From assembly GCF_016908015.1 (NCBI RefSeq), contig NZ_JAFBDB010000004.1, positions 186,001-250,000 on the forward strand: a stretch of DNA of 64,000 nucleotides, read 5' to 3'. Position numbers and translations under genes: made by a program. The DNA is from Clostridium pascui. GTDB taxonomy: Bacteria > Bacillota > Clostridia > Clostridiales > Clostridiaceae. Positions 44,299 through 53,467 of this stretch are shown in pieces; the stretch's first letter is position 1, and each line of letters begins with the position of its first letter. The notes under the pieces were generated by a model. That model saw only the letters and a list, made by a program, of their open reading frames with translations, searched no databases and was not told where the DNA came from.

Positions 44299-45009
44299 CT
44301 ACTCTCCACATATTCTTTTTAACATTTCAGTATAAGCTTCTTTTACATTTCCTAAATCTCTTCTAAATCTATCCTTATCAAGCTTTTCATTTGTTTCTGC
44401 ATCCCAGAATCTGCAAGTATCTGGAGAGATTTCATCTGCAAGAACTATTTCTCCATCTTTAGTCTTCCCGAATTCAAGCTTAAAATCTATAAGCTTAACA
44501 TTTTGCTTTATAAAGAAATCTTTTAATATATTATTAATATTTGAGGTCATTACATATATAGCTTGAAGCTCTTCGAATGTTGTAGCCCCAATTGCCACTG
44601 CATGATAATCATTTATTAATGGATCTCCTAAATCATCATTTTTATAGCTAAGTTCAAAAACTGTAGTATTTAACTTAAATCCTTCTTCAAGACCTAATCT
44701 TTTTGCCATACTTCCAGCTGCTAAGTTTCTAACTATAACTTCAAGAGGTATTATATCTACCTTTTTGCAAAGCTGTTCTCTATCACTTAATTTTTCTATA
44801 AAGTGAGTCTTAACTCCTTTGCTTTCAAGAAGACTAAAAATTGTAGAAGTAATAGTATTATTGAAAACACCCTTATCTTCAATTTGTCCTTTTTTCTCTC
44901 CATTGAAAGCTGTTGCATCGTCTTTGTAATATATAACAACTTTATCTGCATCCTTTGTACTATATACCTTTTTTGCTTTTCCTTCATAAATCATTTCTAA
45001 TTTTTCCAT
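44299..45009 (-). CDS. purC: SAICAR synthetase
   Basis: Joins aspartate to CAIR. The 236-residue protein has [11 protein letters not shown] at the N-terminus, [19 protein letters not shown] near 28, [13 protein letters not shown] near 88, and [14 protein letters not shown] near 196. The start codon overlaps the purE stop by one base (TAATG), a tight coupling. Confidence 0.97.
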   Translation of the reverse strand: MEKLEMIYEGKAKKVYSTKDADKVVIYYKDDATAFNGEKKGQIEDKGVFNNTITSTIFSLLESKGVKTHFIEKLSDREQLCKKVDIIPLEVIVRNLAAGSMAKRLGLEEGFKLNTTVFELSYKNDDLGDPLINDYHAVAIGATTFEELQAIYVMTSNINNILKDFFIKQNVKLIDFKLEFGKTKDGEIVLADEISPDTCRFWDAETNEKLDKDRFRRDLGNVKEAYTEMLKRICGE

Positions 45010-45488
45010 TATAATTCCACTCCTTCATTATTTTCATTTATAAATTTTTCTTTCATTGTTTTTCTATATTCTACTAAAGCTTCTTTTAAATCTGGATACT
45101 TAAGAGATAACATTTGTACCGCAAGCATTCCAGCATTATAACTATTATTTATTCCAACGGTTGCTACTGGTATGGATTTTGGCATCTGAACTATAGATAA
45201 AAGAGCATCTAATCCATTAATAGCAGCATTAATTGGCACTCCAATAACTGGTAATGTTGTATGAGAAGCTATTACTCCAGGCAAATGTGCAGCAAGTCCT
45301 GCTCCTGCTATAATACATTCGCAGCCATTTTTTTCAGCTTGTTCTAAAACTTCTGCAAGTTTTTCTGGCACTCTATGAGCAGAAAGCACAAAGGCTTTAT
45401 AATCAATATTAAATTCCTTTAATGCTGTTGCTGCTCCCTTCATAACCTCTGTATCTGACTTACTTCCAAATATAATTGCAACTTTCAT
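45009..45488 (-). CDS. purE: 5-(carboxyamino)imidazole ribonucleotide mutase
   Basis: Converts N5-CAIR to CAIR. The 159-residue protein has [19 protein letters not shown] near 41 and [14 protein letters not shown] near 62, the class I pattern. Class I PurE normally works with PurK, which is not in this operon; purK may be elsewhere, or this PurE may use CO2 with AIR at high bicarbonate. AAGGAGG precedes ATG. It follows purL by 31 bases. Confidence 0.95.
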   Translation of the reverse strand: MKVAIIFGSKSDTEVMKGAATALKEFNIDYKAFVLSAHRVPEKLAEVLEQAEKNGCECIIAGAGLAAHLPGVIASHTTLPVIGVPINAAINGLDALLSIVQMPKSIPVATVGINNSYNAGMLAVQMLSLKYPDLKEALVEYRKTMKEKFINENNEGVEL

Positions 45489-45519
45489 AAAAGTTCCTCC
45501 TTAGTTGGTATTTAAATTG

Positions 45520-48500
45520 TTATTTAAAATATTCAACTCCTGCTTTGAATATCTTCTGATCTTTCTCTCCTGGTATATTTTTATATAGCCATTCGCCAAC
45601 TCTTTCGCTGTGGGCCATTTTACCAAATACTCTTCCATCTGGACTTGTTATACCTTCTACCCCATAGAAAGAGCCATTTGGATTATCTCCTACATATTGA
45701 GTAGCTATTTGTCCATTCTTAATTAATGTCTTTATTTCATCTTCACCGCACACAAATCTTCCTTCTCCATGAGATATTGGGATAGTGTGAATGTCACCAA
45801 GCTCTACATTGCTTAGCCACGGTGAAAGCTTTGATACTACCTTTGTGCTTACCATAGATGATATATGTCTTCCTATACTGTTATAAGTAAGTGTTGGACT
45901 GTTTTCATCTAAATCTCTTATTTCTCCATAAGGTACTAGTCCAAGCTTGATAAGTGCCTGGAAGCCGTTACATATACCAAGCATTAATCCATCTCTGTTA
46001 TTTAAAAGTTCCATAACTGCATTCTTTATTCTTTCATTTCTAAATACAGTAGCTATGAACTTTCCTGAACCATCTGGTTCATCCCCTGCGCTAAATCCAC
46101 CTGGAAGCATAATAATTTGTGAATTATTTATTTTCTTAACCATTTCATCTATAGATTCTTCAATAGCTTTACTTGATAAATTCTTAAATATAAAGCTGTG
46201 GGCTTCTCCACCAGCTCTTTCAAAAGCTCTTTGAGAATCATATTCACAGTTTGTACCTGGGAATGCTGGAATAAATATTCTTGGTTTAGCAGTATGAATT
46301 ACAGGTGTCTTTGTATTTTTCTTATCAAAGCTTATATTTTCTACTACTTGGCTGTGATCTTTAGCTTTTGTAGGGAAAACTGCTTCTAATGGCTTTTCAT
46401 ATGTCTCATAAGCTTCTTCCAAGGTAATTTTTTCGCCGCAAACTTCAATTACGCCATTCTCATTTGTATGTCCTAATAATTTATATTGAACTTCACCAAA
46501 AGTTTCTTTTAAATCATCTACTTCATTTAATTCTAGAATAATTGAACCGTAATCTGGACTAAATAATTCTTTACTTTCTATATCTTTCTCAAAAATCATT
46601 CCTATTTTATTTCCAAAACACATTTTGCTAATAACTTCGGAAACTCCACCGCCTCTTACTGAGGAGGCTGATAAAACTCTGCTAGCACTTATAAGTTCTG
46701 TTATTTTATTAAAGTTTTTCTTTAAAATTTCAAAATCAGGAATTTCTTCATTATCTCTTACAGCAGATACTAAAACCACCTTACTGTTTGCTCTTTTAAA
46801 TTCAGAAGTTACAATACTCTCTGCCTTACTTGTTGCAACTGCAAATGCTACTACTGTTGGAGGGACACTTAAATCCTTAAATGTTCCAGACATACTGTCT
46901 TTACCACCAATTGCAGGTATTGCAAATTCTCTTTGTGCATGCAATGCACCTAAAAGTGCTGCTAAAGGTTTTCCCCATTTTTCTGATTCCTTACCAAGCT
47001 TTTCAAAATATTCTTGAAGAGATAATCTTATCCTTGAGTAATCTCCACCCATAGCCACCATTTTAGTTACAGCTTCAACTATTGAGTATACAGCTCCGTG
47101 ATATGGACTCCATTTCCCTACTTCAGGATTATATCCATAGGTCATCATTGAAACTGTATTTGTTTCTCCATTAAGTACTGGTATCTTTGCTACCATGCCT
47201 TCTGCAGGTGTTGCCTGATATTTTCCACCGAAAGGCATAACCACTGTGCCTGTTCCTATAGTGCTGTCAAATCTTCCACCCATTCCCTTTTGAGAACATA
47301 CATTAAGCTTTTGTAAATTAGCAAGCCAAGCCCCTTTAATACTTAATTTATTTTGAACTTCTTTATTAAAGTAATTTTCTTCTATAGAAGGAGCTTTTAT
47401 AACTGCTTCTGTAGTTTGTTTAACTCCATTGGTATTTAAGAAGTCTCTACTTACATTTACAATATCTTTTCCTCTCCAGGTCATTTTAAGCCTGTTGCTA
47501 TCTGTTACTTCAGCAACCACTGTAGCTTCAACATTTTCATCTAGTGCTAAACTTATAAGCTTTTCTACATCTTCTTTAGCTACAACCACAGCCATACGTT
47601 CCTGTGATTCTGATATAGCAAGCTCCGTTCCATCTAATCCATCGTATTTTTTAGGAACTAAATCTAAATTTATATCAAGTCCATCTGTAAGCTCTCCTAT
47701 AGCTACTGAAACTCCGCCAGCTCCAAAGTCATTGCATCTTTTAATCATTTTGCTTACTTTAGGATTTCTAAATAATCTTTGTATTTTTCTCTCAGTTACT
47801 GCATTTCCTTTTTGCACCTCAGCACCACAATTTAAAATTGATTCTTCATCATGTTCCTTTGAAGAACCTGTAGCACCACCTAAGCCATCTCTTCCTGTTC
47901 TTCCACCAATTAAAACTACTATGTCCCCACACTTAGGTTCTTCTCTTACTACGTTTTCCTTTGGTGCCGCAGCTATTACTGCTCCTACTTCCATTCTTTT
48001 AGCTACAAAGCCTTCATCGTAAACTTCCGAAACTTGTCCAGTTGCAAGACCAATTTGATTTCCATAAGAGCTATAGCCTTGTGCTGCCCCTATTGTTATC
48101 TTTCTTTGAGCAATTTTCCCTGGAAGAGTATCAGAAACCTTTGTTCTAGGGTCTCCACTTCCTGTGACTCTCATAGCTTGATAAACATATGCTCTTCCAG
48201 ATAGTGGATCTCTTATAGCTCCTCCAAGACAAGTAGCTGCTCCTCCAAAAGGTTCAATTTCTGTAGGATGATTATGAGTTTCATTTTTAAACATTAAAAG
48301 CCACTTTTCATCATTACCATTCACATCTACATCAATTTCTATACTGCAGGCATTGATTTCATCTGAAACATCTAAATCTTCTAATTGGCCTTTTTTTCTA
48401 AGCTCTTTCATAGCTATAACAGCTATATCCATAAGGCATACATCTTTCTTTTTATCTTCATAAACATATTCTCTAGTCTTTAAATATTCTTCGTAGGCCT

Positions 48501-49257
48501 TCGTTATAGGTTTGGTAAACTCCCCTTTTTCTATGCATACATCCTCTATAGCAGTCATAAAAGTTGTATGTCTGCAGTGATCTGACCAATAAGTATCAAT
48601 AACTTTTAATTCAGTTACAGTAGGATTTCTTCTTTCAGTTTCTTTGAAATACTTTTGGCAGAAGCATAAATCTTCAAAGCTCATAGCTAAGCCAAATTCA
48701 TTTAAAAATTTCTTTAATTGTTCGTCATCATAATTTATAAAATCTTGTAAAATCGCTACATCTTCAGGAATTTTAGTTTCATTATAAATTCCATTTGGTT
48801 TTTCAAAAGAAGCTTCTCTAGAATCTACAGGGTTTATACAGTAATTTTTTATTTTAATAAAATCTTCTTCACTTAAATTCCCCTCTAGTATTATGACTTT
48901 TGCTGAAGCTACTTCTGCTACTTCCCCCTCCGTTAAGATTTGTATACATTGACAAGCTGAATCGGATCTTTGATCATATTGCCCAGGCAAATATTCCATT
49001 GCAAAAATCTTATTGTTTTCTTTAACTGGTAATTCTTCCTCATAAATTTTATCAACAGTTTTCTCTGAGAATATTAAATCCTTTGCTTTTTCATACGTAC
49101 TTTTTAAAATACCATCTATATCATATCTATTTACAAGTCTTAATTCTTGAATTCCAGTCATTCCAAGATTATCTCTTAAATCACTTAACAAATGTTTTGC
49201 CTCAACATCAAAACCAGGCTTTTTCTCTACATAAAGTCTTATAACATTATTTTTCAT
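45520..49257 (-). CDS. purL: Phosphoribosylformylglycinamidine synthase, single-chain
   Basis: FGAM synthase with the amidotransferase fused on, so no purQ or purS is needed. The ~1245-residue protein has an N-terminal PurS-like domain, a linker with TYWSDHCRHTTF near 245, two AIRS-type halves (FKNETHNHPTEIEPFGGAATCLGG near 330; a DSMSGTF motif near 780) and a class I glutaminase at the C-terminus, with AFPGTNCEYDS near 985, nucleophile GICNGFQAL near 1085 and SHGEGRF. ATG at 49257 has AAGGAG nine bases upstream; the open frame extends into the riboswitch terminator. It is the first gene of the operon. Confidence 0.97.
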   Translation of the reverse strand: MKNNVIRLYVEKKPGFDVEAKHLLSDLRDNLGMTGIQELRLVNRYDIDGILKSTYEKAKDLIFSEKTVDKIYEEELPVKENNKIFAMEYLPGQYDQRSDSACQCIQILTEGEVAEVASAKVIILEGNLSEEDFIKIKNYCINPVDSREASFEKPNGIYNETKIPEDVAILQDFINYDDEQLKKFLNEFGLAMSFEDLCFCQKYFKETERRNPTVTELKVIDTYWSDHCRHTTFMTAIEDVCIEKGEFTKPITKAYEEYLKTREYVYEDKKKDVCLMDIAVIAMKELRKKGQLEDLDVSDEINACSIEIDVDVNGNDEKWLLMFKNETHNHPTEIEPFGGAATCLGGAIRDPLSGRAYVYQAMRVTGSGDPRTKVSDTLPGKIAQRKITIGAAQGYSSYGNQIGLATGQVSEVYDEGFVAKRMEVGAVIAAAPKENVVREEPKCGDIVVLIGGRTGRDGLGGATGSSKEHDEESILNCGAEVQKGNAVTERKIQRLFRNPKVSKMIKRCNDFGAGGVSVAIGELTDGLDINLDLVPKKYDGLDGTELAISESQERMAVVVAKEDVEKLISLALDENVEATVVAEVTDSNRLKMTWRGKDIVNVSRDFLNTNGVKQTTEAVIKAPSIEENYFNKEVQNKLSIKGAWLANLQKLNVCSQKGMGGRFDSTIGTGTVVMPFGGKYQATPAEGMVAKIPVLNGETNTVSMMTYGYNPEVGKWSPYHGAVYSIVEAVTKMVAMGGDYSRIRLSLQEYFEKLGKESEKWGKPLAALLGALHAQREFAIPAIGGKDSMSGTFKDLSVPPTVVAFAVATSKAESIVTSEFKRANSKVVLVSAVRDNEEIPDFEILKKNFNKITELISASRVLSASSVRGGGVSEVISKMCFGNKIGMIFEKDIESKELFSPDYGSIILELNEVDDLKETFGEVQYKLLGHTNENGVIEVCGEKITLEEAYETYEKPLEAVFPTKAKDHSQVVENISFDKKNTKTPVIHTAKPRIFIPAFPGTNCEYDSQRAFERAGGEAHSFIFKNLSSKAIEESIDEMVKKINNSQIIMLPGGFSAGDEPDGSGKFIATVFRNERIKNAVMELLNNRDGLMLGICNGFQALIKLGLVPYGEIRDLDENSPTLTYNSIGRHISSMVSTKVVSKLSPWLSNVELGDIHTIPISHGEGRFVCGEDEIKTLIKNGQIATQYVGDNPNGSFYGVEGITSPDGRVFGKMAHSERVGEWLYKNIPGEKDQKIFKAGVEYFK

Positions 49258-49282
49258 ATTTGACTTCTCCTTATTTTTATTT

Positions 49283-49448
49283 AAAAAAATAATCCACCCC
49301 AAGCCTTTAGGTAAGCCCAAGATAGATTTTTAAAGATGCCAAATACACTACACAAAATGCAGTTAAAAATCTGGACTTACCCATAGCCTGAAAATTTACG
49401 GTCTTCTAGTAGAAACTCTCGAACCATATTATCGAGATTATATGGGTA
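49283..49448 (-). promoter_or_regulatory. Purine riboswitch (guanine type) with terminator, pur operon leader
   Basis: On the minus strand the aptamer runs from 49448 to 49378: P1 UACCCAUA/UAUGGGUA, core UAAUCUCGA...GUUUCUACUAGAAGACCGUAAAU and junction GGCUAUGGGU. The ligand-pairing base is C (49386), which marks the guanine/hypoxanthine class rather than adenine. Downstream, a terminator stem (49319-49328 with 49291-49300, then seven U at 49289-49283) competes with an antiterminator (49324-49333 with 49363-49372, extended into the P1 3' strand). Guanine would stabilise P1 and turn the pur genes off. Confidence 0.92.
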
Positions 49449-49526
49449 ATTAATATTTAATTATCTTGTATTTATAGTAACACTTAATAAACTTTTTTTC
49501 AATACATTTTATTATTTTTTTATATA

Positions 49527-49576
49527 ATTATTCGTATTATTCGAGATATTTTATTTAATTTATATTTCATTGTTCG
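49527..49576 (-). promoter_or_regulatory. Three CGAAnAAT boxes, possible PurR sites
   Basis: On the minus strand CGAACAAT (49569-49576), CGAATAAT (49536-49543) and CGAATAAT (49527-49534) stand upstream of the riboswitch. They resemble the CGAA core of Firmicutes PurBoxes, though known PurBox pairs are inverted, while these are direct. Assignment is tentative. Confidence 0.35.
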
Positions 49577-49597
49577 TGTTACAAGAGTAAATTAACC

Positions 49598-49642
49598 AAA
49601 AATGTTAAGGTCCTACATCTAATTAAAAATGTAAGACCTTAA
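49598..49642 (-). terminator. Terminator after cas6
   Basis: Arms 49605-49618 and 49629-49642 (TTAAGGTCCTACAT / ATGTAAGACCTTAA, one mismatch) with a 10-base loop; on the minus strand followed by CATTTTT. Confidence 0.75.
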
Positions 49643-49668
49643 ATCATGAACTTTTTATTCTATTATTA

Positions 49669-50415
49669 TTAACCTATTATTTCCTTTACTTCTATACATC
49701 CAAAGCCTTGTGAATTTTTTAATCCTAATCCTGTGTCATAAGCAATTTGTAAGAGTTCTTGAGAACCTTCTAATAAAAATTCTCCATTCCATCCCTTTAT
49801 TATGTGGCCTTGATAATTAATAGAACTAGACTTAGGTTTTTTTGTATCTAATATATTTATTTTAAAATCATTTCGTTCAGGCTTAAATCCATAAATTGCT
49901 TTATATTTATTTACCAGGTTTTCTTTTAATATTTCTTGAAATTCATCTTCATATGGACTATAGTATAAAGTTTTTCTTCTTTTATCATTATCTAATGTCT
50001 TATATGCAACTATAGGTGATTTTGTATATATTACTTCAGAACTTCCAAGCTGAGCATGAGAGTTTTCTATTTTCTTTATTTTTATATCATTCCATCCTAT
50101 TTTAAAATTAGGATTTTTTAAAACTCTATTTATAAGATAGTTTAAAAATGTATAATCCGGACTGGATACCGTAAAATTTGCTCTATCGAAATATGTTATA
50201 GTGCTATTTTCTTTGTCCATCTCAAACTTTCCAAAAAGCTTTGAAAAGGTAAAAAGCTTGTAACTCCTATTTTTATACTCATACCTTTTATCATGAATTA
50301 AAGTTTCATATCCCTCTTTACCCATACAATTTAATATCATCTCGTGCAAAATGTAGTTGTAATCAATTGGTACTGTTAGTTCGTTGTTAAAACTCATCTC
50401 AATATTTGCTCTCAT
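49669..50415 (-). CDS. cas6: CRISPR-associated endoribonuclease Cas6 (orphan)
   Basis: Repeat-processing endoribonuclease of type I-B-like systems. The 248-residue protein has the RAMP-type N-terminus VPIDYNYILHEMIL, a middle with SPDYTFLNYLI, and the diagnostic C-terminal glycine-rich loop GLGLKNSQGFGCIEV; a potential catalytic His lies near residue 40 (IHDKRYEY). No other cas gene and no repeat-spacer array occurs in the window. The ATG overlaps the TGA of a 22-codon upstream ORF (ATGA), so translation is probably coupled. It may serve an array elsewhere or be a relic; the frame is intact. Confidence 0.87.
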   Translation of the reverse strand: MRANIEMSFNNELTVPIDYNYILHEMILNCMGKEGYETLIHDKRYEYKNRSYKLFTFSKLFGKFEMDKENSTITYFDRANFTVSSPDYTFLNYLINRVLKNPNFKIGWNDIKIKKIENSHAQLGSSEVIYTKSPIVAYKTLDNDKRRKTLYYSPYEDEFQEILKENLVNKYKAIYGFKPERNDFKINILDTKKPKSSSINYQGHIIKGWNGEFLLEGSQELLQIAYDTGLGLKNSQGFGCIEVKEIIG

Positions 50416-50480
50416 TTTTCATATCCCCTTTGTGCCATAAATTTTCTTGCGTCCTTTTCCATATAATGTATTCGACGCAT
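50412..50480 (-). CDS. 22-residue leader ORF coupled to cas6
   Basis: AAGGAGG lies 11 bases before ATG, while cas6 itself has only a weaker AAAGGGG site within this ORF. The peptide MRRIHYMEKDARKFMAQRGY (plus EK) is basic, and its TGA overlaps the cas6 ATG as ATGA. A TATAAT box lies just upstream. It may be a translational-coupling leader or the remnant of a longer gene. I do not recognise it. Confidence 0.5.
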   Translation of the reverse strand: MRRIHYMEKDARKFMAQRGYEK

Positions 50481-50533
50481 GTAAAATTTTTCCTCCTTAT
50501 ATTATAATATTTTTTGATTTTATTAAAAAAGCA

Positions 50534-50567
50534 ACTAAAAAAACAGGTAGTTTTTTCCCACCTGTTT
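50534..50567 (-). terminator. Terminator after the DUF1361 gene
   Basis: On the minus strand AAACAGGT (50567-50560) pairs with ACCTGTTT (50548-50541), followed by a run of seven T. It separates the DUF1361 gene from cas6. Confidence 0.8.
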
Positions 50568-50614
50568 AATTTTATTCACTAACTTGAAAAATGTGCATAA
50601 AATTTAAAAAAATT

Positions 50615-51346
50615 TTAACTTTCATTAGAAATATATTTAGAAACGCTTATAAGTATATGAACTAAAATATATACTACAAAGTTTAATGTACCAAAAAGCA
50701 TTGCAAATTTTAAGGATTTAGTATTTATGTGATGACTAAACATGTTTATTATATTTATAGGATTTAATATTAAATCCCAACTATTCCATCTTAAGAATCT
50801 TCCTAAATATATAGCATATCCACTTATAAAGCTTATAGCTATAACAGTTATCCAGGAAAATACTTTGTTATATTTCTTTTCGATAAGGCTTTGGATTATA
50901 TAAAGAGATAATACTCCCAAGCTTAGTCCTATAAAGACTCCTAATGATATGGATAAAAAATCATACCATATTGTTATATTATCACTAAAAAAATACATAC
51001 TCTCATTCGTTGTATAGGGCTTATAGTTGGGGTTTATAACCATATAGGAATTTCCACTTATATGAATAAAGTCTGTAATTATATAAAAGCAATTAGGCAA
51101 AAATAATACCCAAAGTACTGCACACGAAATCAGTAAAAACTTAGATGACCCTTTTTTCTTTGAGTTATTCCTAAGAAAAAATAAAGATAATTCAAAGGGT
51201 ATCCAGCAGAGTATTATATTCCATATCATATAAAACTCCTTAAATCTCCCTTTTCCTATAAGCCACATAAAATACATAAGATTTATTATCATGAATCCAT
51301 TTCTTAATTTTCCCCAGGTGTCCTTTGTTTTTTTTACTTTCTTCAT
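50615..51346 (-). CDS. DUF1361 membrane protein
   Basis: The 243-residue protein has about six transmembrane segments and DUF1361 signatures: IWNIILCWIPFELSLFF near residue 42, LWVLFLPNCFYIITDFIHI near 78, WYDFLSISLGVFIG near 128, and a conserved YLGRFLRWNSWD near 182. Acidic and His residues at predicted membrane edges are typical. GGGGAG precedes ATG. Function of the family is not known. It is 97 bases downstream of the DUF2207 gene on the same strand, so they may be cotranscribed. Confidence 0.82.
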   Translation of the reverse strand: MKKVKKTKDTWGKLRNGFMIINLMYFMWLIGKGRFKEFYMIWNIILCWIPFELSLFFLRNNSKKKGSSKFLLISCAVLWVLFLPNCFYIITDFIHISGNSYMVINPNYKPYTTNESMYFFSDNITIWYDFLSISLGVFIGLSLGVLSLYIIQSLIEKKYNKVFSWITVIAISFISGYAIYLGRFLRWNSWDLILNPINIINMFSHHINTKSLKFAMLFGTLNFVVYILVHILISVSKYISNES

Positions 51347-51443
51347 TTAAAGTAACTCCCCAAATTTAATATTTTTATAAAAATAATTTATATTAGTTAT
51401 AAAATAAATTTTTCCATAATCTTCAATATTAAACACTCATCTT

Positions 51444-53231
51444 TTAAAACCCTCCAGCTCCCCCACCTCCTGAAGCACCGCCTCCTCCTGATGAAAATCC
51501 TCCTCCTTCTCCTGCCCCTGGTACTGTACTTTGGAGTGATGAGTTTAAAGAGCTGTTAAAGCTATTTCCCGAGGTACTATTAGCTAAATAATACCATGCA
51601 AAAAATCCTGTGCTATATGAAGTTCCTTGAGTTCTAATTTTAAAATTTTCTACATGTCTATGATTTAAACCCATTACTATAAAATAAGGTAAATAGTTTT
51701 CAAACAAATATACATCCCCTGCTTCATCCCTTTTCTTAACTCTTTTAAACAGTTGCTGCCATTTAGTATATTCTTCGTATCCAATGTCACTTTTGCGATA
51801 AAATAAGGTTATCCCCGTTATTAAACTCATAATTGAAATTATCATTAACAGTAATCCAATCATAGATTCATTTACTAATGCAGCTATGCTTACTCCTAAG
51901 AATATAAACGAAGTAACCATTAATGGCATTCCATATTTTTTCCCTCTTTTATCTATATAGTTATTCTCATCAAATTTACTCTTTACTATATTTTCCCATT
52001 TTCTGAATCGTTCTGCAAACTCTTTTTTATGGTTCTCTGCATATTCCTTCAATTTTTTTGTGGTTATGCAGTTATTATCTGATACTTCTCCAAATATCCA
52101 GTTCATAAAAAAAATCTCATGTTCTTCTAATTCTTCAGTATTTTCTTTTATCCTTTGTATTAAATAATCCTTTGTTTTTTCATCCACTTCTCCTATTTCA
52201 TTAACTTCTACATACCTCTTTTTATTTAAATCTAAGAGAGTTGCAAGTATACTTTTAAAATCTAAAGTATTATAGTAAAATATACTAAGCATCGCTGGAG
52301 TAGAAATTTTAGGATGAATATTATATTCATCTGATAGGTCTACTTTATTTCTCTTTAATTTGTTAAATATATAAGCCAAAACAGCTAATATGGATATTGA
52401 AAGTATTATTGATATATTATTAAAGATGTTTTTAAAAGCATTTTTCCTTTCTAATTTCTTTTTTATATTTTCTGCAGACTTTAATTCTTCTTGTAAAATT
52501 TTCTTGAAGCTATCTTCTCTTTTAGTCTTAGGATATAAATTCTTATCTAAAAACTCTTTTGGAAATAAAATTCTTCCACTTACCAAGGTTTTTTTAGGCA
52601 CATCTTTAACATTTAAATTTACTGTATTGTTATTTATAAACCTTACAGTTCCGTTTAAAGGGCCATGTGCGAATATCTTAACCTTATCCTTATCAAAATT
52701 ATATAAAAATCCTATGTTGACATTAAAGTTTTCTATAGAAGTCTCATTTTCTCTACCCAAAAAATTATAATAAAGTTCTGCTGTATCATTATATCTAGTA
52801 GAAACCTTTGACATCATATAAACTAAATTAAAAGTCTTTTGTTCCTTGGACTTCGAAGGAGAAAATATCTTTATTTCAGCTGTATCTTTGTTAATGTCAA
52901 CAGTATATACATCCTTATCTCCTTTAGATGCCTTATCAACTTTTTTATATTCTATATCCTTATAAGGAGATTTTTCATATATTTTTAAGTTACTTATTCC
53001 TTCTGTTCCTGTAAGTACTATACTTCTATATACGCCATTAAATTTATCATTAAACTTAAAGGTAATATATTCATTTATATTTAGCGAACCATCTTCCATC
53101 ACATTAGAATTTACATTCCAGTTAGAAATGACTATCTTTTCCTCTGCCATTACAGTACTTTTCCCAAAAATTAAAGCAATTAGCATTATAAATAAACAAA
53201 AACTTAGTTGATGTCTTTTTAAATTTCTCAT
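51444..53231 (-). CDS. DUF2207 membrane protein with Gly/Ser-rich tail
   Basis: The 595-residue protein has a signal peptide (ending TVMAEEK near residue 30), an extracytoplasmic domain of about 200 residues with the DUF2207 pattern NEYITFKFNDKFNGVYRSIVL, a transmembrane helix near 270, a cytoplasmic region, two further helices near 445-480, and a C-terminal low-complexity tail GGGFSSGGGGASGGGG. This layout and tail are typical of the family. AAAGGAGG precedes ATG. It stands head to head with serA. Its role is unknown. Confidence 0.85.
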   Translation of the reverse strand: MRNLKRHQLSFCLFIMLIALIFGKSTVMAEEKIVISNWNVNSNVMEDGSLNINEYITFKFNDKFNGVYRSIVLTGTEGISNLKIYEKSPYKDIEYKKVDKASKGDKDVYTVDINKDTAEIKIFSPSKSKEQKTFNLVYMMSKVSTRYNDTAELYYNFLGRENETSIENFNVNIGFLYNFDKDKVKIFAHGPLNGTVRFINNNTVNLNVKDVPKKTLVSGRILFPKEFLDKNLYPKTKREDSFKKILQEELKSAENIKKKLERKNAFKNIFNNISIILSISILAVLAYIFNKLKRNKVDLSDEYNIHPKISTPAMLSIFYYNTLDFKSILATLLDLNKKRYVEVNEIGEVDEKTKDYLIQRIKENTEELEEHEIFFMNWIFGEVSDNNCITTKKLKEYAENHKKEFAERFRKWENIVKSKFDENNYIDKRGKKYGMPLMVTSFIFLGVSIAALVNESMIGLLLMIISIMSLITGITLFYRKSDIGYEEYTKWQQLFKRVKKRDEAGDVYLFENYLPYFIVMGLNHRHVENFKIRTQGTSYSTGFFAWYYLANSTSGNSFNSSLNSSLQSTVPGAGEGGGFSSGGGGASGGGGAGGF

Positions 53232-53353
53232 AATTTACCTCCTTTTACTAATAACTTTATTTTATATCAGTTAAGTTATTAAATCTATATAACCTTAACT
53301 TATTTTATTATAATTAAAAAAACTTAACTTATTTAATAAAATTTATTTAATAC

Positions 53354-53388
53354 AAACACTTGTGTTTTATCAATGTATATAATATAAT
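53354..53388 (+). promoter_or_regulatory. serA promoter with overlapping palindrome
   Basis: TTGTGT (53360-53365), 17-base spacer and TATAAT (53383-53388). The perfect palindrome AAACAC-TT-GTGTTT (53354-53367) covers the -35, which is a good position for a repressor operator. Confidence 0.6.
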
Positions 53389-53467
53389 TTTAAAAATATA
53401 CTTTCATTTGAATTTATTTATTATTTATTATTTATTTAATATTATATAAAAAGAGGGGGCAATTTAA

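Noticed and set aside
46625-47017. 130-codon plus-strand frame inside purL
   Set aside because: Shadow of the conserved purL coding strand.
47429-48022. 197-codon open frame on the plus strand
   Set aside because: It is antisense inside purL, Ser/Thr-rich as expected for the complement of a clostridial gene, with no supported RBS.
49321-49668. Search for a CRISPR array flanking cas6
   Set aside because: The interval holds the purine riboswitch, CGAA boxes and a terminator, with no repeat-spacer pattern; none was seen on the other side either.
52390-52770. 126-codon plus-strand frame in the DUF2207 gene
   Set aside because: Low-complexity antisense shadow.
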